From Candidatus Accumulibacter similis (GTDB lineage: Bacteria; Pseudomonadota; Gammaproteobacteria; Burkholderiales; Rhodocyclaceae), in contig CP054595.1 in NCBI GenBank assembly GCA_013347225.1, positions 2,352,415 through 2,416,414 on the forward strand: DNA of 64,000 bases, given 5' to 3'. The notes beneath the pieces were generated by a model. That model was given only the letters and a program-made list of their open reading frames with translations. It was not told where the DNA came from and ran no database searches. The position numbers were made by a program, and so were the translations under genes. Shown here piece after piece: positions 19,303-27,918 of this stretch. Every line of letters starts with the position of its first letter. The first letter of the stretch is position 1.

Positions 19303-20041
19303 GCCGGGGCAGGGTGAGATCGGGCACACGGGCGCCAGTCGGGCAGACGATCGCGAAGCGGAAATCGCGGCCTTGCGCAGCAGCGGCGCCGGGCGAATCG
19401 ATCCGCTGCGTTTCCATTTCATCGAGGCGCTGGCGCGGCGGCTGCGCACGCACGAAGGCGAGGTCAGGCGAATTCTCGAAGGCCGGCTGGGCGAGGCGCT
19501 GGCGGCCTGCAGCGGGCGCGTTCGACGCACGCGCGACGAGGCCGGGCAGACGATCGAGCGCGCCGTCCGGCGGCATCCCGACGCTGCCGATGAGCTGCAA
19601 CGACTGTTCGTGGCGGCGGATTTCGCCGGCGTCGCACGTCGCGTCGCCGGGCTCGAAGGCGACGAGCGTCGTTCGCCGCTGGCCGAGCTGGCGCGTTGCG
19701 GCGCGCGACCATCGGCGCAGGAGGATGCCGCGGGCCCGAACGGCGAGGACGGAGCGCCTGGCGAGCTGAAAAGCCTGCGTCTGTTCCGCAGCACCTGGGC
19801 GCAGCGCAGCGCCGAGCGGCAGGCGGTGCAAGCCATCGCTCGGGCCCCCGCGAACGCCGGGCCGCTCAATTCGCACATGCTCGTGCTCAGCGCGCTGTCG
19901 TCGATGCGCGACCTGTCGCCCGGCTACCTCAAGCGTTTCGTGTCCCATGCCGACACCCTGCTGCGGCTCGACGAGGGCAGCCGGAAAGGCAGGCGCGGGG
20001 CGGGAACGACGCCGTTGACGACAGGCGCGAAGAGGAAATGA
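19295..20041 (+). CDS. DUF2894 family protein
   Basis: A 248-residue, highly charged cytoplasmic protein. The ATG at 19295 overlaps the OmpA-like gene by 8 bases. The N-terminal half is helical (RIDPLRFHFIEALARRLRTH), then comes a variable linker. The conserved C-terminal part includes LKSLRLFRSTWAQRSAERQ and LNSHMLVLSALSSMRDLSPGY, both DUF2894 hallmarks, and a basic tail. The family has no known function but co-occurs with DUF3348, DUF802 and the OmpA-like protein. It is the last gene of the operon; the following 226 bases hold nothing recognisable. Confidence 0.8.
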   Translation: MAEPGQGEIGHTGASRADDREAEIAALRSSGAGRIDPLRFHFIEALARRLRTHEGEVRRILEGRLGEALAACSGRVRRTRDEAGQTIERAVRRHPDAADELQRLFVAADFAGVARRVAGLEGDERRSPLAELARCGARPSAQEDAAGPNGEDGAPGELKSLRLFRSTWAQRSAERQAVQAIARAPANAGPLNSHMLVLSALSSMRDLSPGYLKRFVSHADTLLRLDEGSRKGRRGAGTTPLTTGAKRK

Positions 20042-20267
20042 GCGGCGCGGGCGACGGTGCTCGCGCCCGCGGAAGTGCCAGCATCACGGTCGGTCGATGC
20101 GCGGCGTGGGCGCCCGTCGTGGCGAGGACGGTGGGCATTGGCGCCGCTGCTCTTCGCCCGCGCTTCGCCCCGCCTCGCTCGTCGGCGAGCCCGTCAGGAA
20201 GCTCCCGGCCGGGAAGACCAGCATTTCTGGCAGATCGGCTGCGTCGCGAACGCCGCTGTTTCCGCCG

Positions 20268-22946
20268 TCAACTCGTAGGCATGGTCCCGCTTCCCAGGGG
20301 CGCACCATTCTCACCCGACAGCGCCTGCAGGCGCTGCGCATAGCGCACCGTGTCGGGAAACCGTGTGCAGAGCCGACGGTAGATATCGACCGCCTCGGCG
20401 CGCGCCGCAGCATCGCCGGGAGGAATTGCGCTGGCGTTGAGCAGCGACACCGCCAGATCATCCAGCGACTCGGGCGTGCCGCCCAGCCGCTCGACGAGCT
20501 GGCGACTGAGCGCCAGGCTTTCGCGGTACAGCGCGTCGGCCTGCGTCCAGTCGCCCTGCGCCTGTGCGACGCGGCCGAGGTTGTCGAGCGAGATTGACAG
20601 GTCGCGCAGCGACTCGGGCGTGCCGCCCAGCCGCTCGACGAGCTGGCGTCTGAGCGCCAGGCTTTCGCGGTACAGCGCGTCGGCCTGCGTCCAGTCGCCC
20701 TGCGCCTGTGCCACACGGCCGAGGTTGTCGAGCGACACCGACAGGTCGCGCAGCGACTCGGGCGTGCCGCCCAGCCGCTCGACGAGCTGGCGTCTGAGCG
20801 CCAGGCTTTCGCGGTATACCGCGTCGGCCTGCGTCCAGTCGCCCTGCGCCTGTGCGACGCTGCCGAGGTTGTTGAGCGACACCGACAGGTCGCGCAGCGA
20901 CTCGGGCGTGCCGCCCAGCCGCTCGACGAGCTGGCGACTGAGCGCCAGGCTTTCGCGGTACAGCGCGTCGGCCTGCGTCCAGTCGCCCTGCGCCTGTGCC
21001 ACACGGCCGAGGTTGTTGAGCGACACCGACAGGTCGCGCAGCGACTCGGGCGTGCCGCCCAGCCGCTCGACGAGCTGGCGACTGAGCGCCAGGCTTTCGC
21101 GGTACAGCGCGTCGGCCTGCGTCCAGTCGCCCTGCGCCTGTGCGACGCGGCCGAGGTTGTCGAGCGACACCGACAGGTCGCGCAGCGACTCGGGCGTGCC
21201 GCCCAGCCGCTCGACGAGCTGGCGTCTGAGCGCCAGGCTTTCGCGGTATACCGCGTCGGCCTGCGTCCAGTCGCCCTGCGCCTGTGCGACGCTGCCGAGG
21301 TTGTTGAGCGACACCGACAGGTCGCGCAGCGACTCGGGCGTGCCGCCCAGCCGCTCGACGAGCTGGCGACTGAGCGCCAGGCTTTCGCGGTACAGCGCGT
21401 CGGCCTGCGTCCAGTCGCCCTGCGCCTGTGCCACACGGCCGAGGTTGTTGAGCGACACCGACAGGTCGCGCAGCGACTCGGGCGTGCCGCCCAGCCGCTC
21501 GACGAGCTGGCGACTGAGCGCCAGGCTTTCGCGGTACAGCGCGTCGGCCTGCGTCCAGTCGCCCTGCGCCTGTGCGACGCGGCCGAGGTTGTCGAGCGAG
21601 ATTGACAGGTCGCGCAGCGACTCGGGCGTGCCGCCCAGCCGCTCGACGAGCTGGCGTCTGAGCGCCAGGCTTTCGCGGTACAGCGCGTCGGCCTGCGTCC
21701 AGTCGCCCTGCGCCTGTGCCACGCGGCCGAGGTTGTTGAGCGACACCGACAGGTCGCGCAGCGACTCGGGCGTGCCGCCCAGCCGCTCGACGAGCTGGCG
21801 TCTGAGCGCCAGGCTTTCGCGGTACACCGCGTCGGCCTGCGTCCAGTCGCCCTGCGCCTGTGCCACGCGGCCGAGGTTGTCGAGCGACACCGACAGGTCG
21901 CGCAGCGACTCCGGCGTGCCGCCCAGCCGCTCGACGAGCTGGCGACTGAGCGCCAGGCTTTCGCGGTACACCGCGTCGGCCTGCGTCCAGTCGCCCTGCG
22001 CCTGTGCGACGCTGCCGAGGTTGTCGAGCGACACCGACAGGTCGCGCAGCGACTCCGGCGTGCCGCCCAGCCGCTCGACGAGCTGGCGACTGAGCGCCAG
22101 GCTTTCGCGGTACACCGCGTCGGCCTGCGTCCAGTCGCCCTGCGCCTCTGCCACGCGGCCGAGGTTGCTGAGCGACACCGACAGGTCGCGGTCGCTCGAC
22201 CCATCGGGTCTCGCCTGGGCACGGCGCCTGGCCAGCGACAGTGCGCCGCGGGCAACGTGCTCGGCGTCGCCGGGCCGTCCGGCGGCGAGCAGTTCGTTGC
22301 TGGCTGACCAGGCCGTCGGCAGGAAGGCCTGCTCGGCCGCCGATGCTGACGCCATCCGTTGCCATTCGGCAAATGCCGGCAGGGAACCGTCCGCTGCCAC
22401 ACGCGTTGCCAACGGCTCCACGGTAACCGGTACAGACGTCGGCACGGCGTCGCGCAGCCAGCGCAACTCCTCGCTGAGGTCCCGCTTGTGCCAGATGTCC
22501 GGGGCCATGGCGCGCGTCTCGGCACGGAAATGCGCCGGCAGGACCAGTACCAGCGGCCGCTTCAGGTCGCGCTCGAGGAGGAAGCGGCGTTCGTTGAGGC
22601 GCGCCAGGAACAGCGTGCGGGCGCGGTTCCACTGCGCGTCGCCGGGATGGCGCTGAATCGCATACCACACACCGCCCGGCTGCGCCGAGAGTTCGGCAAG
22701 ACGGCCGACCAGCGCGTCGACCGCCGCCTCCGGGTCATGCACGAAGCTGTCCTTCGCTTCGTGCCGACGCAGCGCCCGGCCCTGCATCGCCAGACGCTGA
22801 TCCAGCCAGTCGGCGAGTTGCAGCGAGGGACCGACGTCGGCGAACACGAACACCAGCGAGAAGCCATCGTGCTGCCACTCGAGGTGACGCAGCAGAGTGA
22901 CGGCAACGCGTTCGGTCGGCGCGTCAAGCGCCAGTGCGGGCGACAT
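20268..22946 (-). CDS. TPR protein with 12 near-identical repeats, partner of the ATPase gene
   Basis: An 892-residue protein. Residues 1-250 form a domain with LLRHLEWQHDGFSLVFVFAD, FLARLNERRFLLERDLKRPL and LVLVLPAHFRAETRAMAPDIW. This module recurs in front of TPR or other repeat arrays next to P-loop ATPase genes. Residues 254-829 are twelve 48-residue TPR-type units (core NLGRVAQAQGDWTQADALY), then one diverged repeat and a short tail. The ATG at 22946 overlaps the ATPase gene by 23 bases. Upstream of both lies a broken TIR gene. Repeat scaffolds of this kind usually recognise a ligand; a sensor role in a defence or signalling system is inference. Confidence 0.8.
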   Translation of the reverse strand: MSPALALDAPTERVAVTLLRHLEWQHDGFSLVFVFADVGPSLQLADWLDQRLAMQGRALRRHEAKDSFVHDPEAAVDALVGRLAELSAQPGGVWYAIQRHPGDAQWNRARTLFLARLNERRFLLERDLKRPLVLVLPAHFRAETRAMAPDIWHKRDLSEELRWLRDAVPTSVPVTVEPLATRVAADGSLPAFAEWQRMASASAAEQAFLPTAWSASNELLAAGRPGDAEHVARGALSLARRRAQARPDGSSDRDLSVSLSNLGRVAEAQGDWTQADAVYRESLALSRQLVERLGGTPESLRDLSVSLDNLGSVAQAQGDWTQADAVYRESLALSRQLVERLGGTPESLRDLSVSLDNLGRVAQAQGDWTQADAVYRESLALRRQLVERLGGTPESLRDLSVSLNNLGRVAQAQGDWTQADALYRESLALRRQLVERLGGTPESLRDLSISLDNLGRVAQAQGDWTQADALYRESLALSRQLVERLGGTPESLRDLSVSLNNLGRVAQAQGDWTQADALYRESLALSRQLVERLGGTPESLRDLSVSLNNLGSVAQAQGDWTQADAVYRESLALRRQLVERLGGTPESLRDLSVSLDNLGRVAQAQGDWTQADALYRESLALSRQLVERLGGTPESLRDLSVSLNNLGRVAQAQGDWTQADALYRESLALSRQLVERLGGTPESLRDLSVSLNNLGSVAQAQGDWTQADAVYRESLALRRQLVERLGGTPESLRDLSVSLDNLGRVAQAQGDWTQADALYRESLALRRQLVERLGGTPESLRDLSISLDNLGRVAQAQGDWTQADALYRESLALSRQLVERLGGTPESLDDLAVSLLNASAIPPGDAAARAEAVDIYRRLCTRFPDTVRYAQRLQALSGENGAPLGSGTMPTS
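20460..22187 (-). repeat. Twelve tandem 144-bp repeats inside the TPR gene
   Basis: Twelve in-frame units of exactly 144 bases with few differences between copies. Variable sites are mostly Asn/Asp at unit position 7, Arg/Ser at 11, Val/Leu at 25 and Ser/Arg at 33. Units 6-8 and 9-11 are nearly the same three-unit block, indicating recent duplication. An array this uniform is prone to copy-number change and to collapse in short-read assemblies. Confidence 0.92.
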
Positions 22947-24237
22947 GGGCGTCGACCAGTTCGCGCAACAGCGGATGCACGTCGTACCAGTCACTGCCGT
23001 TGCGGTAGTTCAGCACCAGGCGGTTGTCGAGGAAGTGCGCCAGTGTCGGCAACTCGCTGTCCTTCTCGAGACAGGTGTCGTGGGTTCGGGCGATGCGCTG
23101 CAACCAGAGCAGGTGCTCGCCCGGGATCGGCAGCATCTCGCTGCGCGCCGCGTTCTCGGCCCCTTTGACGGCACTGGGTGACAGCGGCAGTTGCGACTCG
23201 TCGCGCACCGCCGGCAGACAAAGCCGGATCAGGCGGAAGAATTCGCGCAGGTCACCGCCGGAGCTGATCGCCAGTTGGTCTAGTGCCTTCTGCTCAAACA
23301 GCCGTGACCAATCGGGATGGCGCCTTTCGACGACGGTGCGCAGCACCGCCAACCCGTCGGGATCGGGTTCGCGGCTGCGGTCCCTGAAGACGTGCGTGCT
23401 GACCAGCCGGCGCGGCACCGCACCGCCCATCAGAGCCCCGGCGCCGGGGCCGAGTACCGACAGGTAAGGTGGAATCGTATAGACGATGTGCAGCAAGGGC
23501 ACGCGCAAGAGTTCGGCGTGGCCGAAGAAGAGATTGCGGACGCTCTCGTAGACGGCCATGGCCTCGCTGCCGACGCCGCGAATCCGCTCGACCGAATCGA
23601 TCAGCAGGACCACCTTGCGCGCCGGGTCAGACTCTCTCTCGCGAACGAAAAGCACCGCCTCGGCAAGGAAGTCGTGCGCTTCGCGCGCCAGTTGCGCCAC
23701 ATGACCGCGTGCCGCTTCCTGCACGCGGTGCTTGAAATCCGGATCGCTCTTCAGCGCTGCCTTGATGTCCACGCCGGGCAATCGGGCGGCGAATTCCCTG
23801 ATCTCGACTTTGGTCTGCATGAACTCACGGAAGCGGTCCCAGTAGCTGCGATTTCCCGGCGACGCACCGTAGACCGCCTGCACCCTCTCCGACATCGCGC
23901 CTGCCACCGAGACCAGGAAATCGCTGATCTCGACCTCCTTGGTGAGCAACAGGAACTCCGACAGGTCGGCGTAGAAGACCACCGTGCCGCCATCCTCGAG
24001 GCGCTTCTTGAGGCGCTTGAGCTCGGTGCTCTTGCCGGTACCGCGCTGGCCGGTAAACAGGCACACGCCACCGCCGTCCTGCCATTCGATCTCGGTGGCG
24101 ATCTCCTCGATCGCATCGCTGAAGCCCTGGCAGTTCACCTGCGCCACATAGACCGGATCACCGGGTTCGAGCACACGATCGGCAAGTGCGTTGTACAGCG
24201 TCTTGAGTTGTTCGCGAGTTTGGGCGCTAAGGGGCAT
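22924..24237 (-). CDS. P-loop ATPase (STAND/AAA-like) paired with the TPR protein
   Basis: A 437-residue cytoplasmic ATPase. Walker A is GQRGTGKST at residues 63-71, Walker B is KVVLLIDSVE at about 208-217, and a following YTIPPYLSVLGPGAG segment resembles the sensor region of STAND-type NTPases. The C-terminal part is helical and ends in VHPLLRELVDAHV. The ATG at 24237 is supported by MPLSAQTREQLKTLYNALAD. It overlaps the TPR gene by 23 bases, so the two proteins are probably made together and interact. A few hundred bases upstream on the same strand is a decayed TIR-domain gene, suggesting a former three-gene sensor/effector module. Function is inferred, not shown. Confidence 0.82.
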   Translation of the reverse strand: MPLSAQTREQLKTLYNALADRVLEPGDPVYVAQVNCQGFSDAIEEIATEIEWQDGGGVCLFTGQRGTGKSTELKRLKKRLEDGGTVVFYADLSEFLLLTKEVEISDFLVSVAGAMSERVQAVYGASPGNRSYWDRFREFMQTKVEIREFAARLPGVDIKAALKSDPDFKHRVQEAARGHVAQLAREAHDFLAEAVLFVRERESDPARKVVLLIDSVERIRGVGSEAMAVYESVRNLFFGHAELLRVPLLHIVYTIPPYLSVLGPGAGALMGGAVPRRLVSTHVFRDRSREPDPDGLAVLRTVVERRHPDWSRLFEQKALDQLAISSGGDLREFFRLIRLCLPAVRDESQLPLSPSAVKGAENAARSEMLPIPGEHLLWLQRIARTHDTCLEKDSELPTLAHFLDNRLVLNYRNGSDWYDVHPLLRELVDAHVARTGA

Positions 24238-24649
24238 CGATCAGTCTCCGTGGCGTCGGACCAAGGCCGAGGAGCGGGCGTCGCACAGCCACTGCAGCCC
24301 TGCAACCTGAGCCATCGACCCAGGGGTGCCCTGGGCAAACGCAAGGCACGGGAGTTTCGGCAGCACGCGAGGCAGTATCTTCGGTCGCTCGTACCCTGTC
24401 AACGGCAAGCCATCGATCGTCTGCGGTCCTGCAACAGGCCGCGCAAGCGAAAGGAGCGTCGCCACCGCCCTGGTCCGACAAGCGCCTGAAAGACTGGCGC
24501 TTTTTCTGATCGGAGCGAAAGACCGAGAGGCGGATGCCGGTTGCAGCGCCAGCCTGATGCGCAGGCCGCTCGCACTGAGTCAGGACCGCACGGCCTTCCG
24601 CGTGCGTCGCTGATACGAGAGCGCGGCGGCCACATGTTCAGGATCTCTG
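24238..24649. other. Gap between ATPase gene and TIR remnant
   Basis: About 410 bases without a convincing gene. Short minus-strand frames exist but show no recognised motif. It may hold the decayed 3' part of the TIR-domain gene that ends at 24650, but I could not find TIR-like sequence in any frame here. Confidence 0.4.
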
Positions 24650-24910
24650 TCAGCGGGATGTCCCTGCTGCCCATAGGTGTTGCCGGGAGACGCACACGAC
24701 CGGCAACTGGCACCTGCGGGCGTAGATCTCCTGCAGCTTCAGGTCCGCGTCGTCGCCAGCAATGTAGTGCTCGAACCACTCCTCGAGAAAGACGCGGCCA
24801 CGACCCAGTCGATCCTCGACCGCCTGCGCGATGGCCTGCACGAGCTCGCGCTGGTCGCCGGCGAGCGACAAGGCGACGCAAGATTCTTGTGGAACGGGGC
24901 GTTCTGGCAT
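24650..24910 (-). pseudogene. TIR-domain gene fragment
   Basis: An 86-residue frame starting at the ATG at 24910. VALSLAGDQRELVQAIAQAV, then DRLGRGRVFLEEWFEHYIAG, DADLKLQEIYARRC and LPVVCVS match the first half of bacterial TIR domains (beta-A to beta-D), including a WFE segment near the position of the catalytic Glu of TIR NADases. After VCVS the sequence diverges (RQHLWAAGTSR) and stops, about 70 residues short of a complete TIR domain, so a frameshift or deletion is likely. It lies upstream of, and on the same strand as, the ATPase/TPR pair. Confidence 0.65.
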
Positions 24911-25211
24911 CGCTCACGGCTTCCGGGGAATCTGCTGGCGCGCCCTGATTGTGCGCCAGGGGGCGGCTATCCTCCAGGCCTTCGGAGTCTCTTTGGGCGT
25001 CAACGACAGCTCGCCAGGACCGGGTCGGCGGCGCCCCGCCGTCACCGATGCGCCGGCCGCTGGCTGTTGTGCCATTGACGCCGCGAGTGCCGTGCCGGTT
25101 GCCGTGAGCCTGCACTCCCGGCCTGCCGTTGCCGGTCGGTTACGGCGCGATACAGGAATCCGCCGTTGTGGTTGGGTCACAGCGCTGCGCGCGGGCGGAT
25201 GCCCGCCGGGT

Positions 25212-25448
25212 TCAGCGCCTCTTCAGCAGGCGGTAGACGAAGAGGATCAGCATGGCGCCGAGGATCGAGCCGATCCAGCCGACCGGCGCGTGCAGTCCCA
25301 GGCCCCGAGCGACGAAATTGCCGACGAAGGCGCCGGCGATGCCGAGGAGCGTGGTGACGATGACTCCGCCCGGGTCGCGGCCGGGCATGAGCAACTTGGC
25401 GATGGCGCCGACGACGAGGCCGACGATCAGGGTAACGATGAGGTCCAT
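25212..25448 (-). CDS. GlsB/YeaQ/YmgE-family membrane protein
   Basis: A 78-residue inner-membrane protein with three hydrophobic helices, LIVTLIVGLVVGAIAKLL, then GGVIVTTLLGIAGAFVGNFV and WIGSILGAMLILFVYRLL, and a basic C-terminus. The MPGRDPGG loop after the first helix is the family hallmark. Members are linked to envelope or acid stress in several bacteria but have no defined biochemical activity. The gene stands alone. Upstream at about 25.5 kb is a short run that looks like decayed small-gene sequence. Confidence 0.88.
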   Translation of the reverse strand: MDLIVTLIVGLVVGAIAKLLMPGRDPGGVIVTTLLGIAGAFVGNFVARGLGLHAPVGWIGSILGAMLILFVYRLLKRR

Positions 25449-25996
25449 TCTCTTGTCCTGCAGGGTAGGGGGCCGACCGTCCTGCCGCGGACGGGACGGC
25501 CGTTGTCAAGTGGCTCAGCTCTTGCCCGGGAGCTTGTCCTTGAGGCTCGTGGCGACCTCGCCGATGGCTGCGCCAGCGTGGTCAAACCTGCCCTCGGTCG
25601 CCGCCTTCCCGTCGCCGGTCGGTTTGGCGGGAAGTTCAGGCTTGGGCCGCGGCCTTGCCGACAGGCAGACTGCTCATCATTCTGCCCCGCGTTGTGAACG
25701 ATGGCAAGGTCGCCGACTGGCGTGTCTGGCTCCCGGCCTTGCATGGTCGTCAGCACTGTCGTCGGCAGCGCCCGGAGCATGGCTGTTTGCTTGCGGCATC
25801 GAGTCTGTCATCATGTGGGCCGCCTCCATCCTGGCCCGCGGTGCTGCGCGGCGGTACGGCGGATTCCACGGCCTGACGGCATCCGCGCCGGCCTCGCGAA
25901 CGGTTGCCGGCGGGGTGGCAGGAGAGGTGGGCGTGGATGTGGCGGGGTTCCTCCCGTCGCGCGGCGGCTTGATCGGACATCTCGAAGGGATGCAAC
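25449..25996. other. Intergenic region between GlsB-like gene and yidB-like gene
   Basis: About 550 bases. A minus-strand frame ending near 25514 reads AAIGEVATSLKDKLPGKS and has no start codon in frame. It could be the tail of a lost small stress protein. Nothing else was recognised. Confidence 0.35.
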
Positions 25997-26632
25997 ATGG
26001 GATTGCTGGACGGAATACTTGGCGGCGTACTCGGGAACAGCGGCGGCGCTTCGCCGGCCGACGGCCAGGCGGGCGGGGGCAGCCAGCTGCTGACGGCGCT
26101 GTTGCCGGTGGTGCTCGGGATGCTGCTGAACAGGCAGGGCGGCGCAGCGTCGGCCAGTGGCGGCGGTGGCCTCGGTGATGCGCTCGGCGGTCTGCTCGGC
26201 GGCGGCCGCCAGGGGGGTGGTCTGGGCGACGTTCTCGGCGGCATGCTCGGCGGGACTGGAGGCGGCGCGGGTGCAGGTGGGCTGGGGTCGGTGCTCGGCG
26301 GCGTGCTCGCAGGTGGTGCAGGTGGTGCCGGTGGCCTGGGGGCGCTGCTCGAGCAGTTCCAGCGGGCGGGTCTTGGCGAGCAGGCAAGTTCGTGGGTGTC
26401 TACCGGCGCCAACCTGCCGCTGCCACCGGAGGCGGTCGGCCAGGTGCTCGGCGCAGACATGCTGGCGCAGATCGCCCGTCAGGCGGGCGTCAGCGAAGCC
26501 GAGGCCGGCGCCGGACTGGCACGACTCCTGCCGGACGTCATCGACCGCGTCACGCCGGACGGCCAGGTGCCCGATCTCGACCAACTCGTCGCCAGCGTCG
26601 CCAACCTGACGCGGCAGTTCGGCGGCGGCTGA
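25997..26632 (+). CDS. YidB family protein (DUF937-type)
   Basis: A 211-residue protein. The N-terminus MGLLDGILGGVLGN is the usual YidB opening. Residues about 50-125 are a glycine-rich, repetitive low-complexity region. The C-terminal domain (about 130-211: QRAGLGEQASSWVSTGANLP, LGADMLAQIARQAGVSEAEA, LARLLPDVIDRVTPDG) is the conserved helical fold. The glycine-rich insert is longer than in typical YidB proteins (about 130-150 residues). Function is unknown. Start ATG at 25997. The next gene begins 358 bases downstream. Confidence 0.88.
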   Translation: MGLLDGILGGVLGNSGGASPADGQAGGGSQLLTALLPVVLGMLLNRQGGAASASGGGGLGDALGGLLGGGRQGGGLGDVLGGMLGGTGGGAGAGGLGSVLGGVLAGGAGGAGGLGALLEQFQRAGLGEQASSWVSTGANLPLPPEAVGQVLGADMLAQIARQAGVSEAEAGAGLARLLPDVIDRVTPDGQVPDLDQLVASVANLTRQFGGG

Positions 26633-26989
26633 GCGGTAGTGAATGACCCGTCGCGCGCCGGCCCGTATTGCCGGCGTGCGCGAGCGACGGGCCGGACGTC
26701 GTAGCCGGGCTGGCGAGGGCCGGCGCGGGCTTGCGCGCCGCATCCCTTGCGCGGCTGCCCGGAGTGAGGACAAGCGCCTCTCGGTCCGGGAGAGCGAACG
26801 ACGCCGGCGATCCCCCGCGCAGTGTTTTCGTCCTCAACCTCTCCCATCGCCACCGCCTGGCGTAGCGCGGTGGCGGGCGATACCCCCGCAGAGGTGGAAA
26901 GAAACCCCCTTCTTCGGCATACTTGCCGCGCCGGCGGCAGGCCTGCCGCGCGGATCGTCACCCCCAACCCACATCAAGGACAACCCATC
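26633..26989. other. Intergenic region before the amino-acid-binding protein gene
   Basis: About 357 bases without a recognisable gene. An AAGGA ribosome-binding site sits at 26975-26979, in front of the downstream gene. Confidence 0.45.
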
Positions 26990-27847
26990 ATGCTGAAAAG
27001 AACCCTGCTGCTTGCCGGTCTTGCCGCGAGTCTTGCCCTTGCCGCGCCGGTCAGCGCGTCGGAATCGGCCCTCTCGCGGATCAAGCAGAGCGGCACGCTG
27101 AAGCTCGGCTACCGCGAAAACTCGGTCCCCTTCTCGTTCACCGGCGACGACAAACAGCCGCGTGGCTACAGCGTCGACCTCTGCCGCCTCGTCGCCGACG
27201 ACATCGGCAAGCAGTTGAACCTGCCGAAGCTCGACGTTCGCTGGGTGCCGGTGACGGCCCACAGCCGCTTCACGGCGCTGAAGAACGGCGAGATCGACCT
27301 CGAATGCGGCAACACGACACAGACCATTTCGCGTCGGGCCGACTTCGATTTCAGCCTGATGACCTTCGTCGACGGTGCCGGCCTGCTTTTCCGCGAGGGC
27401 GAGGTGCCGACCACGGTCGAATCGCTGAAAGGCCAGCGGGTGGCGGTCGTCGCCGACACGACGACCGAGAAGACGCTCGACCAGATGATCAAGGCGGGCA
27501 AGCTCGGCATGCTGCTGATCCGGGTGCCGGACCACGACGCGGCGATCAGGGCGCTGACCGACAAGACTGCGACTGCCTACGCTGCCGATCGCACCGTCCT
27601 CGTCACGACGGCGCTGATTCGTGGCAAGGGGCAGCCGTTCGCGCTGGCCGAGATGCAGTTCAGCTACGAGCCCTACGGCCTGATGATGCGCCGCGATGAC
27701 GATCTCCGGCTGGCGGTGGACCGGACGCTGGCCCGCCTCTATCGCTCGGGCGAGATCGGCCCGATCGTCAAGCGCTGGTTCGAGCCCTTCGGCAAGCCGG
27801 GCGATGCGTTGCAGGCCATGTTCCTGCTCAACGGCCTGCCCGAGTAA
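26990..27847 (+). CDS. Amino-acid ABC transporter periplasmic binding protein (glutamate/aspartate type)
   Basis: A 285-residue solute-binding protein. The Sec signal peptide (KRTLLLAGLAASLALAAPVSA) is cleaved near residue 23. The mature part shows SGTLKLGYRENSVPFSFTG, ALKNGEIDLECGNTTQT and GLMMRRDDDLRLAVDRTL, typical of family-3 binding proteins such as GltI/AatJ. The true start is the ATG at 26990, supported by an AAGGA SD and the signal peptide; the open frame upstream of it is noise. No ABC permease or ATPase lies beside it, so it works with a transporter encoded elsewhere or has a sensory role. Confidence 0.88.
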   Translation: MLKRTLLLAGLAASLALAAPVSASESALSRIKQSGTLKLGYRENSVPFSFTGDDKQPRGYSVDLCRLVADDIGKQLNLPKLDVRWVPVTAHSRFTALKNGEIDLECGNTTQTISRRADFDFSLMTFVDGAGLLFREGEVPTTVESLKGQRVAVVADTTTEKTLDQMIKAGKLGMLLIRVPDHDAAIRALTDKTATAYAADRTVLVTTALIRGKGQPFALAEMQFSYEPYGLMMRRDDDLRLAVDRTLARLYRSGEIGPIVKRWFEPFGKPGDALQAMFLLNGLPE

Positions 27848-27857
27848 GGAAACGGCG

Positions 27858-27887
27858 GCCGGCGCCGAGCCCCGCGCTCGCGCCGGC
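27858..27887. terminator. GC-rich hairpin between convergent genes
   Basis: An 8-base perfect stem (GCCGGCGC at 27858-27865 with GCGCCGGC at 27880-27887) and a 14-base loop, between the convergent binding-protein gene and the GTPase gene. There is no T tract, so it may be only a weak or bidirectional terminator. Confidence 0.35.
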
Positions 27888-27918
27888 AGCTTGGCCGCAG
27901 CGGTCGGAAAGCGGCTGC

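Noticed and set aside
15726..20041. Complete Zorya defence system
   Set aside because: The stator-like pair is present, but there is no ZorC, ZorD or ZorE nearby and the flanking genes are DUF3348 and DUF2894.
20437..22656. Repetitive plus-strand frame with Ser/Arg-rich repeats
   Set aside because: It is the antisense shadow of the TPR repeat array.
25500..25640. Possible small stress-protein tail (AAIGEVATSLKDKLPGKS)
   Set aside because: No start codon in frame and no complete domain; kept only as a comment in the intergenic entry.
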